A stretch of DNA of 64,000 bases, taken from positions 310,001 through 374,000 of the forward strand of contig CAMGZM010000001.1 of assembly GCA_946183145.1 (NCBI GenBank), in the 5' to 3' direction. The position numbers were made by a program, and so were the translations under genes. Numbering within the stretch: the first letter of the stretch is position 1; every line of letters begins with the position of its first letter. The DNA comes from an uncultured Fretibacterium sp. Its GTDB lineage: Bacteria > Synergistota > Synergistia > Synergistales > Aminobacteriaceae. The notes beneath the pieces were generated by a model. That model did no database searches. It saw only the letters and a program-made list of their open reading frames with translations, and was not told the origin of the DNA. Shown here piece after piece: positions 53,972-63,396 of the stretch.

Positions 53972-54961
53972 TTACTTCACATTCTCAGAAAATTTCAGCC
54001 TCACAGAATGCTTCACGCTCTCATACGGCGCAAGAGTCATCAGTCTTCCTTCTCTGCGTTCGCGCTCACGTCCCATTATGTAGCAGGTTGACGGCTCAAG
54101 ACCCAAAACGTAATCCCCGCTCTTCATGTTCTTCCACTGCGCCAAAATCGGCAATGTGTCAAGCGACCACGAAATTTCCGCCGTGATTCCGATCTCAGGA
54201 TTCTTCAGCCTCGCAAATGCTTCCGTCTCCATCTCGTTGAAGAATACCTGCTCTTCCTCGCCGTCAATCGGCTTGCAGAACGTACACTGACTCGCTAATC
54301 CTTTTTCCGCGTATGGTGTTCTCGGTGTAACTTTGCGTTTTTCGGGAAGCTCAAGCGTTGCCGACTCGCTCAACATTGGCCAGCCGAAATTCATGTGATA
54401 CAGCATCATATATTCTGCGGGTTCGGGCGTAAGGTTGGTGATTTCGTCCTCAAGCAGAATTTCACTTCCCCACGCCGGAATCGTGTAGCAACGTTTCACG
54501 CTGAAGCAATATTTCCCCTGCGCTGTCTCTCTGACTTCACCGCCGACAAAAATATTATCCCCCTCGCTGTAACCGTATAACCCCTTTGCGCTGAGTCCGT
54601 GAAAGCGTCCGTGAAGAGGGTGAAATTCTCCGTTGTCGGTGTTCTCCGGGCCTGCCGATAACAATCCGCAAGTGAAGAGCATTCCGCCGGGAAAATAGCG
54701 GTCAAATTCTCCGTGAACAGGAAGAAATCTCACGGGCGAGTCGTAACCGTTCTTTGTCGTGTAGTTGATGTTCACGCCCCTGTACTTTACGCGGCCGATG
54801 TCGAGCCCTGAGTCAGGCAGTATATCAAGCTCAAGCCCTCCTGCTGTCGTAACCTGATACAATCCGATTCCCTTTGCGTTGCCCTCGTCAAGAATCACTC
54901 TGCGGACTCCGTAAACCTGCTCTTCATTCCCAACGTAAGCGCGAAAATCTTTCATCATCAT
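53972..54961 (-). CDS. DUF4432 aldose-epimerase-like protein
   Basis: This 329-residue cytosolic protein of the galactose mutarotase superfamily is rich in beta strands. PLHGRFHGLSA and YHMNFGWPML hold the conserved His residues, and LEPSTCYIMGRERER is typical of the DUF4432 group. These proteins probably interconvert or bind anomers of a hexose or its derivative; the exact sugar is unknown. It is coupled to galT by a 4-base overlap (ATGA type), so I infer a role in galactose or galactoside use. It ends before a strong terminator. Confidence 0.8.
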   Translation of the reverse strand: MMMKDFRAYVGNEEQVYGVRRVILDEGNAKGIGLYQVTTAGGLELDILPDSGLDIGRVKYRGVNINYTTKNGYDSPVRFLPVHGEFDRYFPGGMLFTCGLLSAGPENTDNGEFHPLHGRFHGLSAKGLYGYSEGDNIFVGGEVRETAQGKYCFSVKRCYTIPAWGSEILLEDEITNLTPEPAEYMMLYHMNFGWPMLSESATLELPEKRKVTPRTPYAEKGLASQCTFCKPIDGEEEQVFFNEMETEAFARLKNPEIGITAEISWSLDTLPILAQWKNMKSGDYVLGLEPSTCYIMGRERERREGRLMTLAPYESVKHSVRLKFSENVK

Positions 54962-56481
54962 CTCAATACCTCCTGTGCAAACTTATCGAATGCCGCTAAT
55001 CCTTCAGGCGTTCTCTTGTAGACTCCGCTGTCCGTCAAAACTTGCGCGAATACATGCCCGACTTCATCACGGAGCATATTACGCACTTCATTTTCACCCG
55101 TTAATCCTTCATGTTTCACCCGTAATGACTCGTACCATTTTTCGTGGGCTTCAAGGTCTGACGGGAGAGCCGTTTTCCCTTCAAACCATGCCGAACAGAT
55201 TCGCTCCAGTGCGCTTTTGAGTCTCGCGGGCAAAACTGCAAGCCCCATTACCTCAATCAATCCTATATTTTCCTTCTTGATGTGGTGAACTTCTGCATGT
55301 GGATGGAATATGCCGAGGGGATGCTCCTCGCTTGTCCTGTTGTTGCGGAGGACTAAATCAAGCTCGTAATCTTCACCGTTCATTCTCGCAATCGGCGTTA
55401 TAGTGTTGTGCGCCTCACCGTCAGAATACGCCAGAATCCCGGCTGACTCATCTGTATATTCACGCCATGCAGACAAAACTTTATCCGCGAGATTCACTAG
55501 TGCTTCAGGATTCTTTGAACGTAATCTTATCGCTGACATCGGCCATTTTACCCGGCCCGCTGTGATTTCCGGGTTATCGGTCATGTACTGCTTTTCGACA
55601 GGTGCAAGAGCCATCGCGAATGTGTAGCGTCCTCCCTGATAGTGATCGTGTGAGAGTATAGAGCCTCCGACAATCGGCAAATCAGCGTTTGAGCCTATGA
55701 AGTAATGCGGGAACATTGAGACGAACGCAAAGAGATTCCCGAATGTCTCGCGGGATATGAGCATAGGCACGTGATTCTCATCAAGAACAATGCAGTGTTC
55801 ATTGTAGTAGCTGTACGGTGAATACTGGAAGTACCATCTTTTTCCCTGTAACGTTAAGGGGATTAAGCGTATATTCTGCCTTGCGGGGTGAGCGTTATGG
55901 CCGTAAAAGCCTTCATTTTCACGGCATAATAAGCATTTCGGGTAGCCTGATGATTTTATGCTCTTTGCCTTTGCGATGTCGCGGGGATCTTTTTCGGGTT
56001 TCGACATGTTTATAGTGATGTCTAATTCGCCGTAATCGGTTGAAGTCTTCCAGCAGATATTTCTTGCGGTGCGTTCCGAGCGTATATAGTTTGATGAGAC
56101 TCCGAGATTGTAGAAGTAATCCGTTGCTTTCACGGGCGACTCGGTGCAAGCCCCGCCCGTTCCGGGGTCGGCCATGAGGGAATGAAACTCAGCAATGACA
56201 TCTGACGGACGCGGAGTCAAAACTCCCATTAATTCGGTGTCAAGCAAATCTCTTTCTGTCTCTGTGTTCTCGATGAGGTGATTTTCTGCTGACCAGTTAA
56301 GAATCTCAGCGAGAATGGAGTCGGGCGATGCTGAAAATTTCTCGTCAATTTCTTCACGTTCAAACGAATGTATACCGAGAATGCCTATCAATGAATTTGC
56401 AGCCCATACAGAATCTTCAGGGGTAATCAGCTTGTGGTAAATCGCAAAATTTATCAGCCTGTTGATATGATGGTTGACCAT
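54958..56481 (-). CDS. galT: UDP-glucose--hexose-1-phosphate uridylyltransferase, GalT class 2
   Basis: This 507-residue enzyme belongs to the long Firmicutes-type GalT (GalT_2) rather than the E. coli class. It opens with NRLINFAIYHKLITPEDSVW and contains HDHYQGGRY with the His-rich catalytic region, and NRTSEEHPLGIFHPHAEVHH with metal or substrate His residues. It exchanges UMP between UDP-glucose and galactose-1-phosphate in the Leloir pathway. No galK or galE lies in the window. The gene is coupled to the downstream epimerase-like gene. Confidence 0.9.
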   Translation of the reverse strand: MVNHHINRLINFAIYHKLITPEDSVWAANSLIGILGIHSFEREEIDEKFSASPDSILAEILNWSAENHLIENTETERDLLDTELMGVLTPRPSDVIAEFHSLMADPGTGGACTESPVKATDYFYNLGVSSNYIRSERTARNICWKTSTDYGELDITINMSKPEKDPRDIAKAKSIKSSGYPKCLLCRENEGFYGHNAHPARQNIRLIPLTLQGKRWYFQYSPYSYYNEHCIVLDENHVPMLISRETFGNLFAFVSMFPHYFIGSNADLPIVGGSILSHDHYQGGRYTFAMALAPVEKQYMTDNPEITAGRVKWPMSAIRLRSKNPEALVNLADKVLSAWREYTDESAGILAYSDGEAHNTITPIARMNGEDYELDLVLRNNRTSEEHPLGIFHPHAEVHHIKKENIGLIEVMGLAVLPARLKSALERICSAWFEGKTALPSDLEAHEKWYESLRVKHEGLTGENEVRNMLRDEVGHVFAQVLTDSGVYKRTPEGLAAFDKFAQEVLR

Positions 56482-56550
56482 GCGTAAAAGCCTCCTTCAT
56501 GTGAAAATTTTTGTGGGAAATTATGAGTGTAATTTTACCGCAGTGAATGA

Positions 56551-56583
56551 AAAAATTGACTCCCGAACAAACGCCCGGGAGTC
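56551..56583 (-). terminator. Intrinsic terminator after the DUF1810 gene
   Basis: GACTCCCG (56576-56583, minus) pairs with CGGGAGTC (56558-56565), followed by AATTTTTT on the minus strand. Confidence 0.85.
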
Positions 56584-56587
56584 TTGT

Positions 56588-57013
56588 TTACTTCTTCAGC
56601 AAGTTTAGTGTAGCATTGTCCATTTCACCGCCGAAAAATTTTTCCAGCACTCTGTGAAACACTGAGCCTTCATCAGAAACACACGCGAAAAGAGTCATGC
56701 ACGATTTCAGTTTTACCGCGTCAATTTCCCCGCCCATAACTTTAACGGGGTCATTCTCTTTCAGGTCAAGCAGCGCGGATGTGATTTCCCGCAAGTCATG
56801 GCCTAATTCCGGGTGCGCTAAATATTCTCGTGCCTCTTCTGCATTCTCAATCCCAAATTTTACAGAATAACCGCTCCTTCCGAGTCCCCTGAGCTGAGGG
56901 AAGATATACCAGATCCAATGAGACTCCTTTTCGCCCGCTCTGATTTCTCTTAACGCCTGCGGATAATCGTTAGTGTGATACGGGAAAAAACGTTCAAGAT
57001 TGTATTTCGTCAT
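56588..57013 (-). CDS. DUF1810 family protein
   Basis: This 141-residue small helical protein starts with KYNLERFFPYHTNDYPQAL, then REIRAGEKESHWIWYIFPQL, GLGRSGYSVKFGI and AREYLAHPELGHDL, all conserved in DUF1810. The family's biochemical role is not established. The start is the ATG at 57013, two bases after the stop of the TerD/TerA-like gene; its ribosome site (AGAAAGGA) lies inside that gene's last codons, so the two are cotranslated. Catalytic residues cannot be named. Confidence 0.82.
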   Translation of the reverse strand: MTKYNLERFFPYHTNDYPQALREIRAGEKESHWIWYIFPQLRGLGRSGYSVKFGIENAEEAREYLAHPELGHDLREITSALLDLKENDPVKVMGGEIDAVKLKSCMTLFACVSDEGSVFHRVLEKFFGGEMDNATLNLLKK

Positions 57014-57015
57014 CG

Positions 57016-58140
57016 TTACTTTCTTCCTTTCTCCCATCGCAAGCCCCATGAATACGCCGAATCCATATCGGAATGTCCGGGGAAAAACCGTATTAGCTTC
57101 TCAACGCTGAAAGTTTCATCATTAACATTCTCAAGCATAGCGATTGCGCACATAATATCGGATGTGTTGTACTCGTCAAGATTCACAACGAGCTCGGAGC
57201 TTCCCGGACATTTCACCGTCGCGACTCCGTTTGCGTCCTGCCAGTTCGCTATACCCTCGTATATGAACGTGTAGACGAGTATACGTTTGAACCGCGAAAT
57301 CTCAGAGCCATTCACACGCAAATTTTCTCCCCCTGAAACATCGCCCGTCCTGTCGTCGCCGTCAAGTGATACGTAGGGGAATGAGTCGAAGCTCCCGAAA
57401 TTTCCGCCCAATGCCTGAACAGATCCCTTCCTGCCGTCTTTCATCTCGTACAAACATCCCAAGTCTAAATCAATCGCAGAGTCTTTCTTTGAGAATGCGG
57501 ACAATAATCTTTTGCGCTGGTTTCCTCTGTTCCAGTTGAGATTGATTACGATTTCGCCGAGCCTGCCTGATGATTTTTCGAGGCTGACTTTCTTCCCCTT
57601 CTCAAGAATTACTTTCTTCACGGGTTCGGGCGGTGATGTCATCTCCTGGCCTCCGTAATTCCTCAGCAATTCCCGTAATCCTCCGTTGAAGCCTGATGCT
57701 ACAGCGTTGACTCTCCAGCAGTCTTTTCTGTAAATCTCTATGCTGATTATTGCGCGTTCGCTGTGGAAGTCTGAGCCTGAAAGATTCATCGTCATTGTGT
57801 CGCTCTCAGTCTCAAGCGTTAATGTGTGTGATGAGATTTCGCCCATCGTCCCATTACCGTCAATGCTCGCAGTGAAAACTAGTTTTGCGATTGATGCCGG
57901 AAGCCTCGAAAGGTCAGCCGTAAATCTCGCTCCGTTCCCGTAAGACTCGTATTTGATTTCAGCATTTGGTGACTCGGTCTGGTTGTAGAAGATCATATAT
58001 CTGTCGTCTGAAAGTTTATCATCGCAATCGACTCCTAAGCACGAAAAATCGTAAACAGAATTTCCCGTTATGCTCATGTCGACAGCGATTTTATTTCCCG
58101 GAATTTTTCCCCGGAAGCCTCGTACCATTTCCATATTCAT
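57016..58140 (-). CDS. Two-domain TerD/TerA-like stress protein
   Basis: The protein, about 374 residues, holds two TerD-fold domains. The N-terminal one (residues 10-160) has DFSCLGVDCDDKL, MIFYNQTESPNAEI, and an acidic SIDGNGTMGE loop. After a short basic linker with PEPVKKVILEKG, the C-terminal one has DLDLGCLYEMKDGRKGSVQA, DGDDRTGDVSGGENL and YTFIYEGIANWQ, with the acidic calcium-binding type of motif. TerD proteins bind Ca2+ and are linked to tellurite, phage and membrane stress responses. No other ter genes are nearby. Three close starts exist (58146, 58140, 58134); AGGGGTG favours 58140. Confidence 0.85.
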   Translation of the reverse strand: MNMEMVRGFRGKIPGNKIAVDMSITGNSVYDFSCLGVDCDDKLSDDRYMIFYNQTESPNAEIKYESYGNGARFTADLSRLPASIAKLVFTASIDGNGTMGEISSHTLTLETESDTMTMNLSGSDFHSERAIISIEIYRKDCWRVNAVASGFNGGLRELLRNYGGQEMTSPPEPVKKVILEKGKKVSLEKSSGRLGEIVINLNWNRGNQRKRLLSAFSKKDSAIDLDLGCLYEMKDGRKGSVQALGGNFGSFDSFPYVSLDGDDRTGDVSGGENLRVNGSEISRFKRILVYTFIYEGIANWQDANGVATVKCPGSSELVVNLDEYNTSDIMCAIAMLENVNDETFSVEKLIRFFPGHSDMDSAYSWGLRWEKGRK

Positions 58141-58195
58141 TTTCACCCCTGCTAAAATGGATAACTCACAGTATACATGAAAGGACTAATTTTCA

Positions 58196-61009
58196 TTGGA
58201 CGCAATATCAATAAAGGGTGCGCGTGAACACAATCTCAAGAACATTAACATTGACATTAAGCGCGGAAAATTCACCGTTATCACAGGGCCTTCAGGGTCA
58301 GGAAAATCATCATTAGCATTCGATACTTTATACGCAGAAGGCCAGCGGAGATATGTAGAGTCATTGTCAGCATATGCCCGCCAGTTTTTGGGAGTCCAAA
58401 AGAAACCCGACGCGGATGAAATTTCCGGTTTGTCGCCCGCAATATCAATCGAGCAGAAAGGAACAGGCCATAACCCGCGCTCAATTGTCGGAACTGTTAC
58501 AGAAATTTATGATTACTTCCGGCTTTTATTCGGGAGAATCGGAATCCCTCACTGCCCTAAATGCGGAAAACCCGTACAGCGTCATTCAATCGACGAAATT
58601 TTAGCGTACATTCTCGGCCATGAAGACGGACTCAAGGCCGAAATATTTTCACCCGTAATTCGCGGCAAGAAGGGAGAATTTCGGAATCTCTTCAGCAGCA
58701 TCAGGGAGAAAGGCTACACACGCGCAAGAGTAGACGGAGTAACATACTACCTTGAAGAGGAAATAACGTTAGACAAAAACAAGCGTCATAACATCGAGAT
58801 AGTTATCGACAGACTCAAAATTTCAGCCGACAAACGAACACGATTAGCCGAAAGCGTAGAGTCAGCCCTCAAACTTTCCGGGGGATTCGTTATGATTAAC
58901 TCAGAAGGCCATGAAGAATATACGATGACCGAAAATTATTCCTGTCCTGACTGTGAAATAGGTATGCCGGAAATTGAGCCGCGTTTGTTCTCGTTCAACA
59001 ATCCCGCCGGGGCATGTCCTGACTGCGGAGGGCTTGGGAGTCATGAACACTTTTCACAGGAGCTTGCGATAGATCCGAATCGTTCAGTTCTTGACGGAGC
59101 TATTATCCCGTGGAAGTCAAAGCCGTATTCAGTAACGAAACTCAAAATGTTTGCTGACAAACACGGCTGGGATTTGTCGCCTGCATGGAAAGATTTGCCG
59201 CCCGAAATACAGAATTTCATCTGGAACGGTTCAGGCGATGAGAAGCTGCCGATGATTTTTGACGAGAAAGGAATCGCACGGCCATACATGGGACGTTTCG
59301 AGGGCGTTACGGGATGGCTTGAAGCAAAACTAAAATGGTTTGCGGACAACGAGAATGTAGCGGAGGAAGTAGCACAATACCGTGAAGAGGACGTATGCAA
59401 AACTTGCGGAGGCTTGCGGCTCAGGCAGGAGGCACTGAATGTGAAAGTCGCGGGATATGGTATCGGTGAATTTCTCACAATGCCCGCTGAAAATCTCGTG
59501 AACGTCATGAAGACTCTCAAGCTCACGGATTCGGAATCGTCAATCGTCGCTCAGGTAATGCCGGAAATCATACGGAGGCTTCAATTCCTCTGCGATGTCG
59601 GAGTCGGTTACCTTACGTTGCTGCGTCGTGCTGATACTCTTTCGGGGGGGGAGACTCAAAGGATACGGCTTGCGACTCAAATCGGCTCAAACTTAAGCGG
59701 AGTGCTTTACGTCCTCGATGAGCCGACAATAGGACTTCACCCAAGAGACACGGAGAAATTGATACGCTCCCTGAAATCGATTCAGGAACTCGGAAACACA
59801 ATCGTTGTTGTTGAACATGACCGTGAAATGATGCAGAGTGCTGACGAGCTTATAGAGTTAGGGCCGGAAGCTGGCGAGAACGGCGGGGAAATTATCTGCG
59901 CCGGGACTTATGACGAGATTTTGAGGTCAGACGGCAAAACGGGAAAATATCTGCGAGGTGATGAATCTGGAATCGTAAAACGTGATTCGCGCCGCAAACC
60001 TTCAGGCTACATTCACGTGAAGGGTGCAGAACATCACAATCTCAAGAATATTGACGTTGATATACCTGCTGGAGTCTTTGCGTGTATTTCGGGCGTATCG
60101 GGTTCGGGAAAAAGCAGCTTCCTTTACGATGTGTTGTATAAGGGTATGCGTAGGATTCTGGATAAAGATTTCCGCGAGCGTCCCGGAAAATTTCAGACGA
60201 TTGAAGGTGCTGAACAGTTCACGAACGTTATACTTGTCGACCAGAGTCCAATAGGCCGGACTCCACGTTCAAATCCTGCGACATATACAGGAGTCTTCAC
60301 ATTGATACGTGAATTTTTCGCGGGCTTGCAGGAGTCGAAGATTCGCGGATGGAACGCCGGAAGATTCTCATTCAACGTTAAGGGCGGAAGGTGTGAGTCA
60401 TGCGGCGGCGCGGGGAGCGTGAAAACGTCAATGCTATTCTTGCCGGATATATATTCTGACTGCGAAATATGCGGGGGGACTCGCTACAATCACGAGACGT
60501 TAAAGGTACGCTTCAAGGGGAAAAATATTGCTGACGTTCTGAACATGACGGTAGACGAGGCCGGAGAATTTTTCCGGGACATTCCGAAAATCGCGGGCAA
60601 GCTCAAAGTGATTCATGACGCGGGATTAGGGTATATACATCTTGGGCAGTCTGCACTGACTCTTTCAGGCGGAGAAGCACAGCGCGTGAAGCTCGCAAAG
60701 GAACTCTCAAAGAAATTCACGGGTCATACTCTTTATCTTCTTGATGAGCCTACAACGGGATTGTATTACACTGACGTACGCAAACTTCTTGAGATTGTAC
60801 ACAGGCTTGTTGACGGAGGAAGCAGCGTAATATTCATTGAACATAATCTTGATGTCTTGATGTCAGCAGATTATATTGTTGACTTAGGGCCTGAAGGAGG
60901 CGAGAACGGCGGAAGAATTGTAGCTCATGGAACGCCGGAAGAAATTATAGCTGGTGATGAGGGATATACGTCAAAATTTCTGCGTGAATATGCAAGCATG
61001 ATAGAATAA
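58196..61009 (+). CDS. uvrA: Excinuclease ABC subunit A
   Basis: This 937-residue DNA damage-recognition ATPase has two ABC modules, Walker A GPSGSGKSSL near residue 31 and GVSGSGKSSF near 640. The first zinc finger has CPDCEIGMPEIEP then CPDCGG; the second is CESCGGAGSV with CEICGG. Both ABC signatures are present (LSGGETQR and LSGGEAQR). Walker B of the second module is LYLLDEPTTGLYYTD, with Tyr where His is usual after TTGL. It works with UvrB/C in nucleotide excision repair. The start is TTG at 58196, with AAAGGA 10 bases upstream. Confidence 0.95.
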   Translation: MDAISIKGAREHNLKNINIDIKRGKFTVITGPSGSGKSSLAFDTLYAEGQRRYVESLSAYARQFLGVQKKPDADEISGLSPAISIEQKGTGHNPRSIVGTVTEIYDYFRLLFGRIGIPHCPKCGKPVQRHSIDEILAYILGHEDGLKAEIFSPVIRGKKGEFRNLFSSIREKGYTRARVDGVTYYLEEEITLDKNKRHNIEIVIDRLKISADKRTRLAESVESALKLSGGFVMINSEGHEEYTMTENYSCPDCEIGMPEIEPRLFSFNNPAGACPDCGGLGSHEHFSQELAIDPNRSVLDGAIIPWKSKPYSVTKLKMFADKHGWDLSPAWKDLPPEIQNFIWNGSGDEKLPMIFDEKGIARPYMGRFEGVTGWLEAKLKWFADNENVAEEVAQYREEDVCKTCGGLRLRQEALNVKVAGYGIGEFLTMPAENLVNVMKTLKLTDSESSIVAQVMPEIIRRLQFLCDVGVGYLTLLRRADTLSGGETQRIRLATQIGSNLSGVLYVLDEPTIGLHPRDTEKLIRSLKSIQELGNTIVVVEHDREMMQSADELIELGPEAGENGGEIICAGTYDEILRSDGKTGKYLRGDESGIVKRDSRRKPSGYIHVKGAEHHNLKNIDVDIPAGVFACISGVSGSGKSSFLYDVLYKGMRRILDKDFRERPGKFQTIEGAEQFTNVILVDQSPIGRTPRSNPATYTGVFTLIREFFAGLQESKIRGWNAGRFSFNVKGGRCESCGGAGSVKTSMLFLPDIYSDCEICGGTRYNHETLKVRFKGKNIADVLNMTVDEAGEFFRDIPKIAGKLKVIHDAGLGYIHLGQSALTLSGGEAQRVKLAKELSKKFTGHTLYLLDEPTTGLYYTDVRKLLEIVHRLVDGGSSVIFIEHNLDVLMSADYIVDLGPEGGENGGRIVAHGTPEEIIAGDEGYTSKFLREYASMIE

Positions 61010-61039
61010 ATTTTATCCATTAATCAGGAGGATTTGAAG

Positions 61040-62032
61040 ATGAAAATCAAAGTGTCATTGCTAATAGTTGTTGCTGTATTCATTTTGTCGCCAAGAGCCG
61101 AAGCAATGCCGGAAGCTACAGCAATATTAGCGGATCTCTTCTGCACGTACCAGCCTGACGGGGCAGCATTCGGGGCAAATCTCGCGTCATTCATATCGGG
61201 CAGCAAGAGCAACAAGAAATTCACAGCAGGACTTGAGAAAGAAATATCCGAAATCAAGAAGAGAAAGCCTTACACGCAAAAAGAAGCGTTCTCAGACATA
61301 AAAGCGATGGTGAAAAGTGAGAAGCTCCCGGCATATATCATCCAAAAAGGCAAGTACAAATACACGTCAGGAATAAACGCCGTAATCCCTTCCGAGAATG
61401 TGAGACTGCGTTCACAGCCCAACACAAACGCGAAAATCATCACAACCATCAAAGCAGGCTACACGAAAGGCAAGAGCTATGTTCCCCCGGAAATTTCTGA
61501 TTATCTCGGCGAATGGACAAGCCCTAAGTCAGAAAAATGGGTGCTTGTGAATTACAGGCCGTCCCTTACGTCAAACGATGACGAGAAAAAATTAGGCTGG
61601 ATTCACGGAGATTACGCGGTGTTTGTTACGAACGATGACATAATGAACACGATTGACGTTTACGAGCATCCCGGGAAATATTTGCGTTCTGGAAATGTCG
61701 AGGCAATATCACCTGAGACTCTTTTGCGTTCTTACGTGGGAAATCCCTTCAAGGCCGAGAAACAGTACAAAGGGAAAATGGTTATGCTTCACGGGGAAAT
61801 CACCGGCATAAAGACAGAAGACGGAATCCCGACGGTAGAATTTGACGTGTATTTTTCCGATCTGAATCAGCGGGCTATAGCTGTGTGCTTCATTCCTCGC
61901 GAAGATCCTTTGCTTGCGGAAATTGAGACGGGGAAGAACATAACGCTTCAAGGCTACGTAGAGAATATTGACACAGAATCGTGGAACAAGGCATTCAGAA
62001 TCACGGACTGCAAAATCATATCAGCAAAATAA
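61040..62032 (+). CDS. Secreted protein with SH3-like and OB-fold (tRNA_anti-like) domains
   Basis: This 330-residue protein has a signal peptide (MKIKVSLLIVVAVFILS, cleavage after RAEA). An SH3-type segment at about 110-185 has ENVRLRSQPNTNAKIITTI and KLGWIHGDYA. A C-terminal OB-fold at about 235-330 (QYKGKMVMLHGEITG through GKNITLQGYVENI) matches the tRNA_anti-like group found in secreted proteins. The role is unknown; SH3 domains of this type often bind the cell wall. The start is the ATG at 61040 with AGGAGG (61026-61031) 8 bases upstream, 30 bases after uvrA. Confidence 0.75.
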   Translation: MKIKVSLLIVVAVFILSPRAEAMPEATAILADLFCTYQPDGAAFGANLASFISGSKSNKKFTAGLEKEISEIKKRKPYTQKEAFSDIKAMVKSEKLPAYIIQKGKYKYTSGINAVIPSENVRLRSQPNTNAKIITTIKAGYTKGKSYVPPEISDYLGEWTSPKSEKWVLVNYRPSLTSNDDEKKLGWIHGDYAVFVTNDDIMNTIDVYEHPGKYLRSGNVEAISPETLLRSYVGNPFKAEKQYKGKMVMLHGEITGIKTEDGIPTVEFDVYFSDLNQRAIAVCFIPREDPLLAEIETGKNITLQGYVENIDTESWNKAFRITDCKIISAK

Positions 62033-62056
62033 TTTTAATCATCACGAAACATAATC

Positions 62057-62088
62057 GCCCTCCTGAAAATAAATCGGGAGGGTTTTTG
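62057..62088 (+). terminator. Intrinsic terminator before ahcY
   Basis: CCCTCC (62058-62063) pairs with GGAGGG (62077-62082), followed by TTTTT. Confidence 0.85.
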
Positions 62089-62089
62089 C

Positions 62090-62095
62090 TATAAT
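62090..62095 (+). promoter_or_regulatory. Possible -10 box of ahcY
   Basis: TATAAT at 62090-62095, directly after the terminator and 45 bases before the ahcY ATG. The -35 would fall inside the terminator stem. Confidence 0.35.
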
Positions 62096-62139
62096 TCAGC
62101 GCATTAATCACAGAAAAATTCACAGGAGGCAAAAACTTC

Positions 62140-63390
62140 ATGGCAGATTATGAAGTAAAAGATATGACTCTGGCTGAACATGGCCGCAACAAAATCAAAT
62201 GGGCGTGGCAGTATATGCCCTCGATGCAGTTCAGTTACAGCAAGTACAAAGACTCTCAGCCCTTCAAAGGCGCAACAATCGCGGCATGTCTTCACCTCGA
62301 AGCAAAAACAGCGAATCTCCTCATCACACTTCACAAGCTCGGCGCAAAAGTCGCGGCCTGCGGATCAAATCCCCTATCAACACAGGATGATATTTGCGCG
62401 GCACTCGCTGAAGCAGGCGTGAACGTCTACAGCCATCGCGGAATGTCAACGGATGAATATTTCTCCTACGTCCGCAAAGTTTTAGCGTACAAGCCGAATG
62501 TCATTGTCGACGACGGAGCAGACCTCGTAGCAACTGTACACCAGGAATTTCCCGAACTCATACCCAACATTATCGGAGGCTCTGAGGAAACTACATCAGG
62601 AGTCAAACGCTTGAAGGCTATGCACAATCAGGGTGTTCTGAAGTTCCCGATGATAGCGGTGAATGACGCGCTCAGCAAATACTTGTTCGATAACAGATAC
62701 GGAACAGGCCAATCTGTTTGGGACGGCTTCATACGCACGACGAATATGATTGTCGCGGGAAAAACAGTTGTTGTTGTCGGTTACGGCTGGTGCGGACGGG
62801 GAGTCGCAATGCGTGCCGCCGGAATGGGAGCGCATGTTGTCGTTACGGAAATTGACCCGCATAAAGCATGTGAAGCACTCATGGACGGATTCAGAGTCAT
62901 GAGCATGGAGAAAGCTGCGGAAATCGGCGACGTGTTTTTGACTCTTACGGGGAACATTCACGTTATACGCCGTGAGCATATCGAGAAGATGAAGAACGGA
63001 GTCGTACTCGGCAACGCAGGACATTTTGACGTTGAAATCAGCAAGCCAGATTTGTCTGCATTGTCAGACCACATTGAACACCTGCGCGACAACATTGACA
63101 CATACGTGATGAAGGACGGACGGAGAATAAATCTTCTTGGCGAAGGAAGGCTCACAAATCTTGCGTGCGCTGACGGTCATCCCATTGAGATTATGGATCT
63201 GAGCTTCACATTGCAGCTTGAGTCAGCATTGCACATTTACCAGCACAAATTGACGACAGAACCGGGACTTTACCCCGTACCGATGGAAACAGACAGGGCA
63301 GTAATGGAGTCGAAACTTGCAGCATTAGGAATCGAAATCGACTCAATGACTCCCGAACAGGTTGAATACATGAAGAGCTGGCAGGAGTAA
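62140..63390 (+). CDS. ahcY: Adenosylhomocysteinase
   Basis: This 416-residue NAD-dependent hydrolase splits S-adenosylhomocysteine to adenosine and homocysteine. It has HLEAKTANL near residue 50 and TSGVKRLK. The NAD-binding sequence is VVGYGWCGRGVAMRA, and the conserved GHFDVEI and NLACADGHPIEIMD blocks follow. Its length fits the shorter archaeal/thermophile type, without the insert found in eukaryotic and some bacterial forms. CACAGGAGG precedes the ATG. The next gene begins 7 bases after its stop, so they are co-transcribed. Confidence 0.94.
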   Translation: MADYEVKDMTLAEHGRNKIKWAWQYMPSMQFSYSKYKDSQPFKGATIAACLHLEAKTANLLITLHKLGAKVAACGSNPLSTQDDICAALAEAGVNVYSHRGMSTDEYFSYVRKVLAYKPNVIVDDGADLVATVHQEFPELIPNIIGGSEETTSGVKRLKAMHNQGVLKFPMIAVNDALSKYLFDNRYGTGQSVWDGFIRTTNMIVAGKTVVVVGYGWCGRGVAMRAAGMGAHVVVTEIDPHKACEALMDGFRVMSMEKAAEIGDVFLTLTGNIHVIRREHIEKMKNGVVLGNAGHFDVEISKPDLSALSDHIEHLRDNIDTYVMKDGRRINLLGEGRLTNLACADGHPIEIMDLSFTLQLESALHIYQHKLTTEPGLYPVPMETDRAVMESKLAALGIEIDSMTPEQVEYMKSWQE

Positions 63391-63396
63391 ATCAGA

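Noticed and set aside
56588-58140. Full tellurite-resistance (ter) cluster
   Set aside because: Only one double-domain TerD-like gene is present; no terB, terC, terE or terZ neighbours were found.
59041-59526. Minus-strand frame of 161 codons
   Set aside because: Antisense to uvrA, whose zinc-finger and ATPase motifs are unmistakable in the other strand.
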